Source of the DNA: Azolla caroliniana
Lineage: Eukaryota > Polypodiophyta
DNA: 64,000 bases
Assembly (NCBI GenBank): GCA_043228905.1
Contig: JBHGNT010000004.1
Span: 11,098,001 to 11,162,000, forward strand
Direction: 5' to 3'
Shown: positions 24,182 through 36,600 of the stretch, piece after piece
How the letters are laid out: each line of letters starts with the position of its first letter
Numbering within the stretch: the stretch's first letter is position 1
Program-made: the position numbers and the translations under genes
The notes under the pieces: model-generated
The model's input: the letters and a program-made list of their open reading frames with translations, nothing else
What the model was told of the DNA's origin: nothing
Database searches by the model: none

Positions 24182-25058
24182 TCAGCTTGTCGAAGCCGAC
24201 TCGCTTCTCTTTTTCTGACAGTCCTCTTCACGATGGCCAATTTTGCTGCAATAGGTGCAAGCAATGGGCCATGTTTGCCAACCTTGTTCGGCAAGGAAGC
24301 TCCCCCTTCTTCCGAAGGTTCCTTGATGGCTTCCGTCTTGTTGTCGAAGGTTTGAGTTCCCTTTGTGTGATGGGTCAAATCGACCTCTTCTACCGCCTCG
24401 ACCTCGTCCATGACCACGACCACCATCTGAATTCGAGGATATTTGACCTTCCGATGTCTTGGTTTTGGTTTGTACGTGCTTCAACAAATAACATTGATTG
24501 AAGGTTGAAGAACAAAGGAGGGTTTTCCCTCGCCAAGATTTCTGTCCTCAACGAGTCGAATCGTTGTGCGAGGCCGCCCAAGCATACTTGAACCATCTCG
24601 TCTTCATCGATGTTTATGTTGATGGAGTTAAGCGAGTCACAAATGCTCTTTATCTTGGCGGTGTAGTCCGACACGGACATATCTTCTTGATAAATGTTGT
24701 TCAACTCTTGTCGGAGTTGAGGCTTTCGGGCGGTCGTGTTGACGGTGAACATTTTCTTTAAGTTCGCCCACGCTTCTTTCGGCATCTTGGCATCTCGAAT
24801 GTGGCTAAGCATGTGGTCGTGGACACATGTTTCCAAGCAATACATGACTCGACTCACCACTTGCTCCCATGTTGCGTAGTCGGCATTCTTTGAGTCGGAT
24901 CGATTTTCTTGTGCGTTGTTGATGTAGCTCCAATATCGTTGGCCGACAAGGTATTGGTTCATCTTGTGCTCCCAAGATGAATAATTTCTCCAGTCTAGCT
25001 TTTCACTAGGGAGCGAGCTACCCATTTGTGTGTTCATGTTGATTGTAGTGTCTTCCAT
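24182..25058 (-). pseudogene. Copia-D gag
   Basis: Starts MEDTTINMNTQM at 25058 and reads as UBN2 gag to 24390. A single frameshift then moves to the overlapping frame that carries the Gly/Arg-rich segment and the knuckle CTYCSKIGHREEDC near 24250. Apart from that shift the ORF is well kept. Confidence 0.88.
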
Positions 25059-25144
25059 TTTTGCTTTCCTTCGGTCACGTACACATGCTATGTAGCGGCA
25101 CTACGGTAGCCGATAGCCAGATTTTGTCGTCGACGTCTTGAACA

Positions 25145-25666
25145 CACAATCACGGAGTCGGGTGGGCTTAGTGGATTTTCTAAACCACACGCTCTGATCT
25201 GATACCATGTTAAGAATTAGGTAATTAACTATGGGTTAATTAGTGTAGAGAATCACGGAATATTGCTCGGCCACCACCGAGTCTTGAATCACAGAAATGG
25301 GAATAAAAGAAAGGAGTATGTTAGAAATGACACAGGATGTTTACGTGGAAAACCCTAATAGGTAAAAACCACGGGAGCCCATAGACTCCAAACTATCACT
25401 ATGATGAGAAGGGGTACAATCAAAGACTCGGAGGCAACGAACTCGAGCTCTGCTTCTTCGCCCAACGACGGTTACAATAGAGTATCACTCTGTATCTCTC
25501 TCTGACTCTCTCTTTTTTGCTCTCTATACAATAGTTACAACTACTCTTACAACAATATGACAATAACAACAACACAATCACGGAGTTAGGTGGGCTTAGT
25601 GGATTTTCTAAACCACACGCTCTAATACCATGTTAAGAATTAGGTAATTAACTACAGGTTAATTAG
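25145..25666. repeat. Tandem duplication spanning the D/E junction
   Basis: A ~425-bp block (D leader end, D LTR edge, first ~330 bp of the E LTR) occurs twice: E LTR edges lie at 25244 and again at 25667. CACAATCACGGAG occurs at 25145 and 25573. The join sits in CAACAACACA, shared with the E LTR. The copies differ by several bases and a 5-bp indel. Confidence 0.9.
25188..25243 (-). repeat. Copia-D 5' LTR edge and PBS
   Basis: On minus, TGGTATCAGATCAGAGCG follows the LTR end. LTR positions 25208-25243 are present before Copia-E interrupts. The rest of the LTR is at 48247-48629. Confidence 0.88.
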
Positions 25667-26228
25667 TGTAGAGAATCGCGGAATATTGCTCGGCCACCAC
25701 CGAGTCTTGAATCACAGAAATGGCAATAAAAGAAAGGAGTATGTCAGAAATGACACAGGATGTTTACGTGGAAAACCCTAATAGGTAAAAACCACGGGAG
25801 CCCATAGACTCCAAACTATCACTATGATGAGAAGGGGTACAATCAAAGACTCGAAGGCAACGAACTCGAGCTATGTTTCTTCGCCCAACGGCGGTTACAA
25901 TAGAGTATCACTCTGTATCTCTCTGTATCTCTCTCTTTTTTGCTCTCTATACAATAGTTACAACTACTCTTACAACAATATGACAATAACAACAACACTA
26001 CACAAAGTGATTGCCCTAAGTCATATTTATACTTATATGAACTTAGGTCTATTTACAAATATAGCCTTAATAGGCTTACTCAAGACATATTTACAAATAT
26101 GTCTTCTCTTCTGGTTCTCACCGGGTCTCCTCCGGCTCTCTTCCGGCTCTCACCGGCTCTTGTCCGGTTCTCACTGGGTCCTCTTCATTCATCACCAGAT
26201 CCCAACCGGAGGGACCGATTTCCCAACA
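25667..26228 (-). repeat. Copia-E 3' LTR
   Basis: TGTAGAGAATC...TTTCCCAACA on plus, followed by the pyrimidine-rich complement of the purine tract (ATCTCCCCCTTAA). Contains tandem CCGGCTCT-like motifs near 26120-26180. Confidence 0.93.
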
Positions 26229-26239
26229 ATCTCCCCCTT

Positions 26240-27709
26240 AACTCCGGCATGGGATGTCTTGTCAGCCTAATCCGCTTTCGGCACACGTCCAGTTTGTCGG
26301 TTGTCAAGACCTTGGTCAGCATGTCCCGCCCGTTCTCCTCTGTGTGGATCTTCATCATCATGAACTCTTGATCTTCTACTCTCTCCCGGATCTAGTGGTA
26401 TCTTCGTTGGATATGTTTCGTCCGGGAATGGTAGGCCGCATTCTTTGCAAGGTGGATGACACTTTGACTATCGCAGTAGTGCCGGTATTCCTCTTGTTGG
26501 ATTCTTAGCTCTCCAATGAAGTCCTTCATCTAGATTAACTCCTTGCTGGCTTCTATAGCTGCCATGTACTCCGCCTCCGTGCTTGACAATGCAACCGTCT
26601 TCTGCAGCCTCGACTGCCAAGAAACAACTCCCCCTGCATAGGTCATGACATATCCGGATGTAGACCAGCTGGTATCCGCATCAACCGACACATCCGAATC
26701 TGTGAATTCGTCAAGTTGGGGATTACTGTAGCCGAACCGGAGACACATACTTGAAGTGCCTTTCATATACCAGAGTATCCACTTCACCGCGTTCCAATGC
26801 TTCTATAGCTGCCATGTACTCCGCCTCCGTGCTTGACAATGCAACCGTCTTCTGCAGCCTCGACTGCCAAGAAACAACTCCCCCTGCATAGGTCATGACA
26901 TATCCGGATGTAGACCAGCTGGTATCCGCATCAACCGACACATCCGAATCTGTGAATTCGTCAAGTTGGGGATTACTGTAGCCGAACCGGAGACACATAC
27001 TTGAAGTGCCTTTCATATACCAGAGTATCCACTTCACCGCGTTCCAATGCTTTTTGCCGGGATTGCTCATGAACCGGTTCATCACTCCGACTGCATATCC
27101 GATATCCGGCCGGGTACATACCATCATGTACATCAAGCTCTCGACGGAAAAATCATATGTTATCTTCATCGTATCCGTCTTCTCCACCTTTGTCCTTGGG
27201 CTTTGTTTCCTGGATAGCTTGCAGTTTGCAGGAAGTGTGGATCCGACCAGTTTCGCGTCTGACATGTTGAACCGTTGAAGCATCATTGTCACGCACTTCT
27301 CCTGTGACAGCCACAACAGCTTCTTTGACCGGTCCTGGATGATGTGCATTCCCAATACCTGTCTTGCCGGACCCAAGTCTTTCATTGAGAGGGTCCGGTT
27401 TAGAGCCTTCTCCATCCGAATCTTGTCTTAGTGTCGTCCGACGATCAACATATCATCCACATATAGGAGGAGTATCAGGAAGTCTCCTCCGTCAACTTTC
27501 TTCACAAACACGCAGTGATCAGCCTGCGTCTTGTGGTACCCTTGGTCAGTCATGAAGGAGTCAAACTTCTGGTACCATTGCCAGGGATCTTGCTTCAGTC
27601 CGTATAAGATCTTCTTTAGCCAGCACACCAGGTGCTCCTTCCCTTTCTTCTCAAATCCTTCAGGTTGATGCATGTAGATCTCCTCTTCGAGGTCACCATG
27701 GAGGAACGT
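26240..27709 (-). pseudogene. Copia-E RT C-terminal part and RNase H
   Basis: Reading minus from 27709: LHGDLEEEIYMHQPEGF, then LLYVDDMLIVGRH with a stop, MKDLGPARQVLGM, and RNase H with STEAEYMAAIEA. A perfect 250-bp duplication inside RNase H breaks the frame. Beyond it come SRTKHIQ and DMLTKVL, as at a copia pol terminus. Confidence 0.9.
26551..27050. repeat. Perfect 250-bp tandem duplication in Copia-E RNase H
   Basis: 26551-26800 and 26801-27050 are identical as read. The length is not a multiple of three, so it shifts the RNase H frame. Identity implies a recent event or an assembly error. Confidence 0.93.
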
Positions 27710-27823
27710 TGTTAGGAATAGTACTAAAACAGAGAGAGAATTAGTACTAGAGAAGGGAAGTACTATTAGTACTAAGAGGATGGGACTACATAAGACTCCC
27801 GAGAGAGGGAGAGAGATAGCGAG

Positions 27824-27870
<47 letters not shown>

Positions 27871-28162
27871 GATAACAGATGATATATTATATGAAGAGTA
27901 AGTACAAAATGGCTATGAGGCTTAAGACTGGCGTTGAACCAATTTGGTTCAATATAATGCCTTGTGCCTCCTTTGATAGTGTTCTCAGGAGGAGTCCTGA
28001 AGCTTCTAGAATGTTCTAGAGAAATCTGGAATATACATTAATTTCCTATAATAAAAATTAAATGAAAAAAATATCCTACGTATTACAATAGATGGTATAA
28101 TGGTCAAGAGCTCGACCCATATAACATAAGGTCATGGGTTCGAGTCTTGCTATATCATGACA
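27710..28162 (-). repeat. Solo LTR of the chromovirus-G family in Copia-E RT
   Basis: 453 bp, clearly homologous to the 427-bp LTRs of element G but diverged. It has an added (GA)n run at 27829-27866. The flanks AACGT/AACGC (27705-27709 and 28163-28167) are a one-mismatch TSD. Removing it joins VEQLDVETAF to LHGDLEEE in the E RT. The tRNA-like module is at 28091-28155. Confidence 0.9.
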
Positions 28163-28231
28163 AACGCCGTCTCCACGTCTAGTTGCTCTACCTCGAGGTC
28201 CATGCTTGCCACTATGCCCAATACCGTCCGG
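28163..28231 (-). pseudogene. Copia-E RT fragment
   Basis: Short RT segment between two insertions, reading ASMDLEVEQLDVETAF on minus. It joins KMTSIQ at 44111 once Ty3-C is removed. Confidence 0.85.
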
Positions 28232-28691
28232 TGTTAATCCTAGGGCTGGACAATAGCCTAACACAAGGTGTCCACTTAAGACACTTCACCAAAGGGTGTT
28301 ACGGCAAGATGACTTACGGCACAACTCTTAATTAGACCTTAATCGATTACTTAGCAACACAACATTAACACGCATAAGATATAACAATGAGTACCGAACG
28401 GTAATCAATACTGAAAGATTAAGGCAATAAGTTCTATTAATTATTTGCTGTTAATTACATTGTAACCAGGTCTTTATATAGGTCTCCAATGCGAAGTACA
28501 AAAATGTGCCAACCGGCACCTTTTCGGGATCGGTCCGGATCCGGATCGGCATACCGATTCCGGTCCGTCCGTCCACATCTTCTCATATATTAATATATAT
28601 TAAGACTACAAATTACAACAGTTCCTGAATAAACTATTCCTTTCACACTCTGGTTTGGACCTCCTTAAACCTTCTTGCCAACCGGGTAACA
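28232..28691 (-). repeat. Ty3-C 3' LTR
   Basis: 460 bp, the same length as the 5' copy with scattered substitutions. The bases directly outside are not a clear purine tract, probably because of the adjoining duplication. Confidence 0.92.
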
Positions 28692-28857
28692 CATGGCACG
28701 CCCGTGGGACAGTACCTTGTACGTTAATATATATTAAGACTACAAATTACAACAATTCCTGAATAAACTATTCCTTTCACACTCTGGTTTGGACCTCCTT
28801 AAGCCTTCTTGCCAACCGGGTAACACATGGCACGCCCGTGGGACAGTACCTTGTACG
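28590..28857. repeat. 134-bp tandem duplication at the Ty3-C 3' LTR edge
   Basis: 28590-28723 and 28724-28857 are near-identical copies covering the last 102 bp of the LTR plus 32 bp of internal sequence. They differ at a few positions (for example CAGTTCC/CAATTCC). Confidence 0.9.
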
Positions 28858-29023
28858 TCGAACCCATTATCCGGCCCTTTTACGCTTCGTCCAAAATGTC
28901 CAGAATGCTTTGCTCCAGAATTTCCAATGGCTCGTCGGGAATCTGTTGTTGTTGTTGTTGCTGCTATGGCTGCTGTTCCATTTGTGGCCGTGGCTGCTCC
29001 GTTTGGGGTTGTTGCTCCGTTTG

Positions 29024-31954
29024 TCACTCTGGCACCGGCGTTTCCTTCGTTGTCTCCTCCGTTGGAGTTGTTGCTGGCTGACTGATCCCGGCCTGGTCCC
29101 CATCTGGTCCTTGTACCGGCGACGATTCCTCATCACTAAGGTTGATCGTTGCCGCCTTCCTCGCTTTTTCTTCCCAAAGCCGAGACCGCTCATAGCTCTC
29201 AAACTGGATTTGAGCCTCTAGTCGATCGTCGTCCAGTTGAGCTATGAGCTGTCGGACCTGCACCAATTGTTCATCCGCCAGGGCTTTGAAATCTTTGGCC
29301 AGCTCATCCCTTATGGCGGTGAAGTCCTTCGATGTCAACGTATAACAGTCGTCACCCTCCTTCCGCCGGTTTTCTACATCCGCCCTGAGCAATTGGAGTT
29401 CCGCCGTATTCTGCGCCCATTTCGTCCACCATCGCACAGAGCTCTCATCAATCAAGCTTTTGGTCTTGGTGAGCCATGACCGGAGGATGCACTGGATCCG
29501 TTCGGCTCCCATCCGTGATTTGTTTTCTGCGGCTTGTCGCTCCTCTTTCAATTGCTTGATGATTCGGACCGTGTCCGCCTCCTGCTCCCTATAATGCGAC
29601 AATTGATTTTGATAGGTTGTTTGCAACCTCTGTAATACCATTGTCACTCTTTCCTTGTCTTCATGGTTCTATTTGTGGAGCTCCATCAGGTCATTCGCCG
29701 CTTCCTCCAATAGCATGGAACTCTCAGCTCGTTCATCGGCGAGTGCCGTTCTGGCCCTATCAACTTCTTGTCGGAGCTCGGCCATCTGTTCTTGTTGTTG
29801 CTTATACTCCGTCTCCAACTGCTTGTAGTCCCGGTGCAGATGATCAAAATCATCGGTCTTCTACTTCAGCCTCTAGTTGATCTGCCGGCACGCACGGTCC
29901 TCCCGGTCCTTCTGTTGACGGAGTTCTTCCTTCAGCCTCTCGATTTCCGTCTCCGCCATCCGTCACAGCTTGTCTTTTTCCTGCAGCAATTTCTCTTTTC
30001 CCTCCTTTAGCCGGTCGTACACATGACGTCCTTTACGTAGTTTTTCCTCTGCCCGATAGAGGTTCTCAGCAGTCTTTTTTAATTCTTCTTCGGCCGCCTT
30101 CTTCAAGTCGCGTTCGCGGCTCCGTAACGCTTCTTGTGCAGCCAGTTCATCTCTTAATTCCGCAAGCTCTTGGGCTTGCGCCGCATCTTTCTTCGGAACA
30201 GTTTCTGTCTCCGGGGTCTTATTCATATGTACATCAACCGGAGTCACCGGTGCTTGGACCTGTGTGGCGGTTAAGGCCATTTTGGCCATGTCCTCTATAC
30301 TCCGATCCAAGTCTTGTTTGAGGCACCGGATCCTTGACCGGGCCGTCTCCAGTTCATCGGTTGTGACGAGCAACCATTCCGTTTGCGCTCTTTCTTCCGC
30401 CTCTCTGCATCCGACTACTCCAACAATTTGTTCTCCTATCCACCAGAGCCATTGGCTGCCGGTGCACTGTTGTTGCGTCTGCACGGCCGGTTGGCTGATG
30501 GGTTCACTTGTCGATGGCTAGTCCCGCCTTACTACGTCGAGCTGCACTTCTGGTTCTGCCTGCTGACCACTTTGCCATTCCAGCTCTAGGTGTGTTTCGG
30601 CCAACCGCCCCTTGTCTGCTTGTTCTTGGCCGGCTGAGGAGGTTGGCCTTTGTATAACCAGCTCTTGAGTTATAGGGCTTGCCGGTGCTACCTGTTGTGC
30701 AGGGACTTCTGTGACCGGTTCCATCCGAACCGGTTCTGGTGCCTCCCTTGGCGTGGGATGCTTAGTATGAGTTGCGAGCGTTCCATCCTTCTGTGGGTCC
30801 GAACGCTTCCCGGCTGATTTAGCGGTGCTCTTCACCGGTCGCCGTTGGAGGTGCTCCGTGGGTTCTTCCTCCATTTCCTCCACCTGAGTCTTGGCATTCA
30901 TTCTTGCCACCAGGGTGTCCGTTTCTTGCTGCACCGGTTGGTGGAGTGGGCTCCTCAAGGGCTGTGCCAGTGTCTCCTCGTGTGTGTCCGTTGGCCGCTT
31001 CCGGCTGGCGCACTCCTTTGCCGCCTTCTCTGCGTCGGCCGTCTTCCCCTTAGTGGCCTTGGAGGCCAACAACTGTTGCCGTTTCAAAGCAGGTTTCAGA
31101 GTGTCGTCCGTTGCTCTTCCCCGCTTCTTGGTCTGGACGGGCTCGACCGATGGCGCCAATAGGGTGAGCCATTGCGTCACCGCATGCCATATTTTCCGGC
31201 CTTCCTTGCCGTCCTTTCCTCTTACGATATCAATAGCCGTACACAACCCGTCGGCGATCAGCACTGGCCAATCCACCTTGACCCCTTCGTACATCGCGAT
31301 AATCAAGCCTGCTCGGTTCTGAGGCATGACGGGGGGTTGAGGGTATACGTGGCCGAACTCATGGAGTACACAGGCAATTTCACAGAATAACATGTCTTCG
31401 CCGCCCTGTGTCCTGTAGCCTTTGCTGGCGAGAGAATACTCACCGAAATATTTGATGAGCTGCTCGGAGGTAGGATTGTCGATCATGTAGATACCCCCCT
31501 CTGGAAGGCCTGTTAACGCACGGATCGCCTTCTCCGTGATCACCTCTATGTCGATTTCTTTGATAATCTTTTTGGCCTCCTTGTGTGGCACCGCCTCCAT
31601 GATCGTCAAGAAACCCTCCAGTCCGTGTCTCCATAGCCATTTCTTGGCGGCTTCAGACAGTGTTTGGCAGTCCATGTCTGCGTTGAGGTCGGAGAGCGTT
31701 GGCGAGGTTTGATGGTGGGGAGAGTGTGAGAGAGAAAGTTCTGAGTGCGGGGGTTCTCTGTGCGCGAGCTCTCTGCAATTGATCTTTACGTGTCTGTCTG
31801 CGTCTGTTCTCCTTGGTTCGCAATAAGAGAAGGTCTCGATACGTGGGGGTTTTTTTCTCTGCATCTTGGCGCCTTTTTCGAGCCTCCGCATGTGCAGGTC
31901 GTGTACTATAATAGCATTGCGTGCCATATGGCGGTGGTTTAATGTCCTATTCAT
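29024..31954 (-). pseudogene. Extra ORF of Ty3-C, 3' of integrase, with long coiled coil
   Basis: One continuous minus frame of up to 977 codons, or 884 from the ATG at 31675 (MDCQTLSEAAKKWLWRHGLE). It is interrupted only by stops at 30518, 29963, 29873, 29861 and 29669, all TAG or TGA. The first ~170 residues from 31675 look globular (AIRALTGLPEGGIYMID, FCEIACVLHEFGHVYP). A Pro/Gln/Thr-rich linker follows. Then come several hundred residues of Glu/Lys/Leu-rich heptad-like coiled coil (EELKKTAENLYRAEEKLRK). ALTGLP loosely recalls the plant-transposon-protein domain found in OTA elements; that is from memory and uncertain. It sits in the env position but shows no signal peptide or membrane segment. 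Function unknown. Confidence 0.75.
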
Positions 31955-32090
31955 AGCCCCTCGTACCTTTTCGACGTGCCTCTTTACTCCTCGTTTGCAT
32001 GGCCGTTTCCACCACTCCTTTCCATGATTCGCTTGTTCTTTTCTTTTCTTTTCTAGTTTTTTTTTTTTTTTTGTAAAATTAATTGTGTGG

Positions 32091-33171
32091 TTAATTTTTC
32101 TCCGATCCTGTCGGACCCTTACCCGAAACGCGCACCTTGTTGACCTCTTGACGGTTTGCCGTCATTATGCTTTCCCCAGTTGCCGGCTTGTGCTCCTCCT
32201 TACCGGCTTGGTGGTAGCCGTTTTCCTTACGGGTTGCCGTCGTGGTTGGCCTGCCGGCGTCTACTTCGGTGGCAGCCCTTCGCTCAAATGGGTTCTTGGG
32301 CATAGGTCCTTTGTATGGTTTTAGTCTAAATCCGTTGACCCATTTACCCAGCACCTCGCCGGCAAGTGTCCCTAACTAGTAAGACCCATTGAACCCGCGT
32401 GTGATCCAGTACGGTCCGGTCCATCTAAACCGTAGTTTGCCTGGCATTTTACCCATCCGGGTCTGGAACACTTGTACCGGCTTGCCGATTCTGAACATCT
32501 TTTCGTTTCCCTTCCGGTATCGATCTACAAACGCTTTCCGTCATTGTTGTTCCAATTCCAGGTGCATGATGCTCGCCAGTCGGTGTTCTTCTAGTTCACA
32601 TAGAGCCTTTAACCGAATTGCCTCCGATTCCTTTGCATTGAGTCGTTCCCGAATCTGAATCCGTAAGCTCGGTACCTGGAATTCGACCGGCATGACTGCC
32701 TCTAATCCGAATGCTAACCGGAACGGAGTTGTTCGGATGCTTGTTTTGTACGTTGTCCGGTAAGCCCAAAGCGCACTGTGCAGCTTCGTGTCCCAATCTG
32801 TCTGATTTTCATTGATGATCTTGCGTAGGATATTCTGTAGCGTTTTGTTTGTTGACTCAGCTAATCCGTCGGCTTGTGGGTAGTACGGGGTGCTCCGTTT
32901 ATGTACTACCGCATAGAATGACGTCAAACTCTCCACTACTTGTCCAAGAAAGTGCCCTGCTTGGTCGCTTATCAGCTCTATGGGGCATTCGTACTGGCAC
33001 CAATTGCATTCGTATAAGAATTTGGCCGTCGATGCCGCGGTGTTGTCTCGGAGGGCTTTGGCTTCCACCCATTTAGTGTAGTAGTCCGTCGCGACGATCA
33101 CATACCGGTTGCCAGTTCTCATTTCCAGTGGTTTAAATGGTCCGACAAAATCCAGTCCCCATTTCTAAAAT
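32091..33171 (-). pseudogene. Ty3-C integrase core and C-terminal part
   Basis: Continues the gag-pol frame after chromovirus G. It shows KWGLDFVGPF, ATDYYTKWVEA (first Asp), ISDQAGHF (second Asp), GLAESTNKT (Glu), and the GPY-like RFRWTGPYWI. No chromodomain follows. Stops: TAG near 33166, TGA at 32541, TAG near 32380. The frame ends at 32091 with a Lys/Thr-rich tail. Confidence 0.9.
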
Positions 33172-33176
33172 GGTTC

Positions 33177-33603
33177 TGTCAGGAATAGTACTAAAGCAGA
33201 GATGGAATTAGTACTAAGAAGAGTAGTACTATTAGTACTAAGAAGACAGGACTGCGTAAGATTCCCGAGAGAGAGGAAGTGAGAAGAGGAGAGAGAGAGA
33301 AATAGAATGATGACAGCAGCTCTTATATTATATGAAAGATAAGTACAAATCGGCTAAGAGGCTTAAGACTGGTGTTGAACCAATTTGGTTCAACATAATG
33401 CTTAGTGCCTTCTTTTATAGTGTTCTCAGGAATAATCCTGAAGCTTCTAGAATGTTCCAGAGAAATCTGGAATATACATTACTTTCTTATAATAAAACAT
33501 AAATGAAAATAATATTCTATGAATTACAATAGATGGTGAGATGGTTAAGAGCTCGACCCATATACCATAAGGTCATGGGTTCGAGTCTTGCCATCTCATG
33601 ACA
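33177..33603 (-). repeat. Chromovirus G 3' LTR
   Basis: 427 bp, TGTCAGGAAT...CTCATGACA on plus, identical to 38410-38836. A purine tract AAGGGGGAGATAG (minus) lies next to it at 33604-33616. Confidence 0.97.
33532..33595 (+). other. tRNA-like module in chromovirus G 3' LTR
   Basis: 64 nt opening GATGG and closing CCATC (5-bp acceptor-like stem), with an A-box-like GAGATGGTTAAGAGC and a B-box-like GGGTTCGAGTC. It lies antisense to the element, 8 nt inside the LTR edge. Too short and irregular for a functional tRNA. Copies at 38765-38828 and 28091-28155. Confidence 0.6.
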
Positions 33604-33614
33604 CTATCTCCCCC

Positions 33615-36600
33615 TTAAAGACGACGAGTGGAACGAGTCAGCGCTACTTGCGGACCGGGTTTGTCCGGATACTTTTGGTGGAAATCAGCAAGAAGATCTT
33701 GTGCATTGGCAACATTCTCGACGGGTTCCCAAGTACGTTCGCTCGGACTATAACCGAGCCAATCGACCAAGTAATAGAGTTTGTTGCGAACAAGTTTGGA
33801 ATCGAGGATGGCAGCAACTTCATACTCCGGGCCGGCGTCCAACTCCAGTGGGGGCGGCGGTGGTGTCACACGATCGGGAATGGTGTTTGCTTTATAAGGT
33901 TCAAGAAGAGAACAATGGAAAACCGGATGTATCTGAAGCTGCGGAGGGAGATCAAGGCGGAAGGTGACATCATTAATCTTCCCCGTAATACGGAAAGGAC
34001 CGAGTCGTCGATAATCCAACTTGTCGCACGGTCGAGTAGTCTTGATGTGACGACGTAAGAGCCATACTCGATCTCCGATGGCAAAAGAGGAGGGAATCCG
34101 ATGACGATCCGCATAAGTCTTCTGTGTGTGTTGAGCATGACGAAGGTGAGTAGAGAGATCCATCTGGATCTTGCGTAGCCTCTCCAAATGATCCTCGGCA
34201 CGAGGGTTGGTAGGTAGCTCCGGAGCGTCGATCACCGACCAGCGAGGATGGAAACCGGTATAAGCGAAAAATGGGGAGACCCGAGTCGAGGAGTGAATAG
34301 CATTATTATACGCAAACTCCGCAAAGTGGAGAATCTCGGCCCAATCGTCCTGTTGATAACTCAGGAAACACCGGAGATATTGCTCCAGCGTTTGGTTTGT
34401 TCGTTCCGCCTGTCCGTCGGTCTGAGGATGGTAGCCGGAGGAGAGGTTGCAGGAGACCTTGAGCATCTTGAAGAGATGCTGCCAAAATTTGGAGACAAAT
34501 TGCGGGCCTCGGTCACTGATAATACTGTCTGGGAGGCCATGATGCCGAAAAACCTCACGCATAACAAGAGCGGCGGTTTCCTCGCTAGTGATGGCTTTAG
34601 TACATGGCACAAAATGTGCCATCTTCGTATATCGATCGACGACGGTTAGGATAGCATCGAACCCTTTCGAGACCGGCAAATCTGTGATAAAATCAAGACA
34701 AATAGACTGCCATGGCTTACTTGGAATTGGTAAAGGTTCCAACAAGCCATATGGATGGTGTCGTGGCATCTTTGCTCGGCAGCAAGCATCACAGGTCCGA
34801 ACGTAGTCGTCGACAAAACGGCGCATGTGGGGCCACCAAAAAGATCGCTGCACTAGCTCCAACGTCTTAGTACTACCGAAATGTCCCGCCGTATGGGTGT
34901 CGTGACAATGTTGGACAATTTGAAGGCGACAGGAGCAATCGGGGACATATACGCGCTTTTTAAAGAATAACAAACCATCATGATATTCGAATTGTCGGTA
35001 GTCAATACCTGGTTGTTGAGACTGAGAACAGGATGCCCGAGAAGTATCAATGTGCGCCAGGATGTCTTGAGCAAAACTATCCGTCTTCAAGGTTGCACGT
35101 ATGTCATCGGTAATCCGTGAATCCATCGGGGTGTGAAAAATCCGCGTCGTGTGCAATCGTGTTGGTCCCAAGATTACTTGCTTTTGATTATCAAATGTTG
35201 CTTCACCAGGACGAGGTGCAAGATATGAACGTCGTGATAGTGCATCTGCTTTTCCTTGCTGCTTCCCCGGTCGATATGTGATTTTGAAGTCGAAACGCGT
35301 GAGGAATTGCGCCCACCGAGCTTGCCGTCGATTTAGTACGCGAGCGTTCTGAAAATAAGCAAGATTTTTATGATCGCTGAAGACAATGACCTGATGTGGA
35401 GAGCCCTCTAAGAAATGCCGCCATTGTACAAATGAATCCACGATGGCTAATAACTCCTTGTCATGTATTTCGTAGTTGATTTCTGCGACATCGAATTTGC
35501 GCGAATGGAAAGCCACCGGATGCAACTCTTCTTTATCACCTTGTTGAGAAAGGATGCTACCGAGGGCGAAATCTGATGCGTCGGCCTCCATGATGAATGG
35601 TTTGCTTGTATCCACATGAGCTAGAATCGGTGCTGATGTAAAGGCTTTCTTAAGATGCCGAAAAGCCATATCTGCTTCAATGGACCAAAGAAATGCTTGG
35701 CCCTTCTTCGTAAGTTGTGTGAGAGGTAAAATAATCTTCGAGTAATCCTGTATAAACTTACGGTAGAAGTTAGCAAAACCTAGAAAACATTGTACATCTC
35801 GTACCGACCGTGGAATTTGCCACTCTAGTACAGTTTGGATCTTAGCTGGGTCCATGGCGATGCCCTTTGAGGAGATGACGTAGCCTAGAAATTCCACTTG
35901 CTTGCAGTCGAAGCTACATTTTTCTAGCTTGGCATAAAGACCATTCTCGCGGAGTCGCTTTAGTACTAATAGTACATGAGAGTCGTGCTCTTCCTGGGTC
36001 TTCGAATAAATCAACAGATCATCCAGATAAATGATCAAACAGATATCCAAGAGGTCTCTGAATATATCATTTGCCATGTGTTGGAAGACTGCGGGTGCAT
36101 TGGTTAGGCCAAACGGCATAACAGTATACTCAAAATGCCCATACCGCGTGCGAAAAGCGGTCTTCCACTCATCTCCCGGTCGGATTCGCACGAGATTATA
36201 CGCTCCGCGTAGGTCGATTTTAGTAAAAAACTTGGCACCATTAACTCGCTCTAAAAGACTTGATATAAGAGGAAGTGCATACCTATTCCGGATGGTGACT
36301 TTATTTAATCCGCGGTAATCAACGACAAGACGAAGTGAGCCATCTTTCTTCTTGACAAAGAAGATGGGTGCACCGGCCGGAGATTTCGAATGACGGATGA
36401 ACCCGCTTGCCAAGTTCTCCTCTATGTAGGCTCGAAGGACTTCTAACTCGGTGGGTGACAGGTTGTAAATTGGTCCCCATGGTGGCTCGGTTCCTGGTTG
36501 TAAATCGATGGGACAGTCATAGGGACGGTGATGAGGAAGGGTACCGGCTTTTACCTTGTCAAATACATCGGCATAAGGATGATATTTTGCCGGAAGTTGT

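Noticed and set aside
29024-31954. Host gene captured between insertions
   Set aside because: It lies between integrase and 3' LTR of Ty3-C in the same orientation, without introns and with the same TAG/TGA decay, so it is part of the element.
33532-33595. Functional tRNA gene
   Set aside because: At 64 nt it is too short, the anticodon arm does not fold well, and it repeats as part of the LTR. Reported as tRNA-like only.
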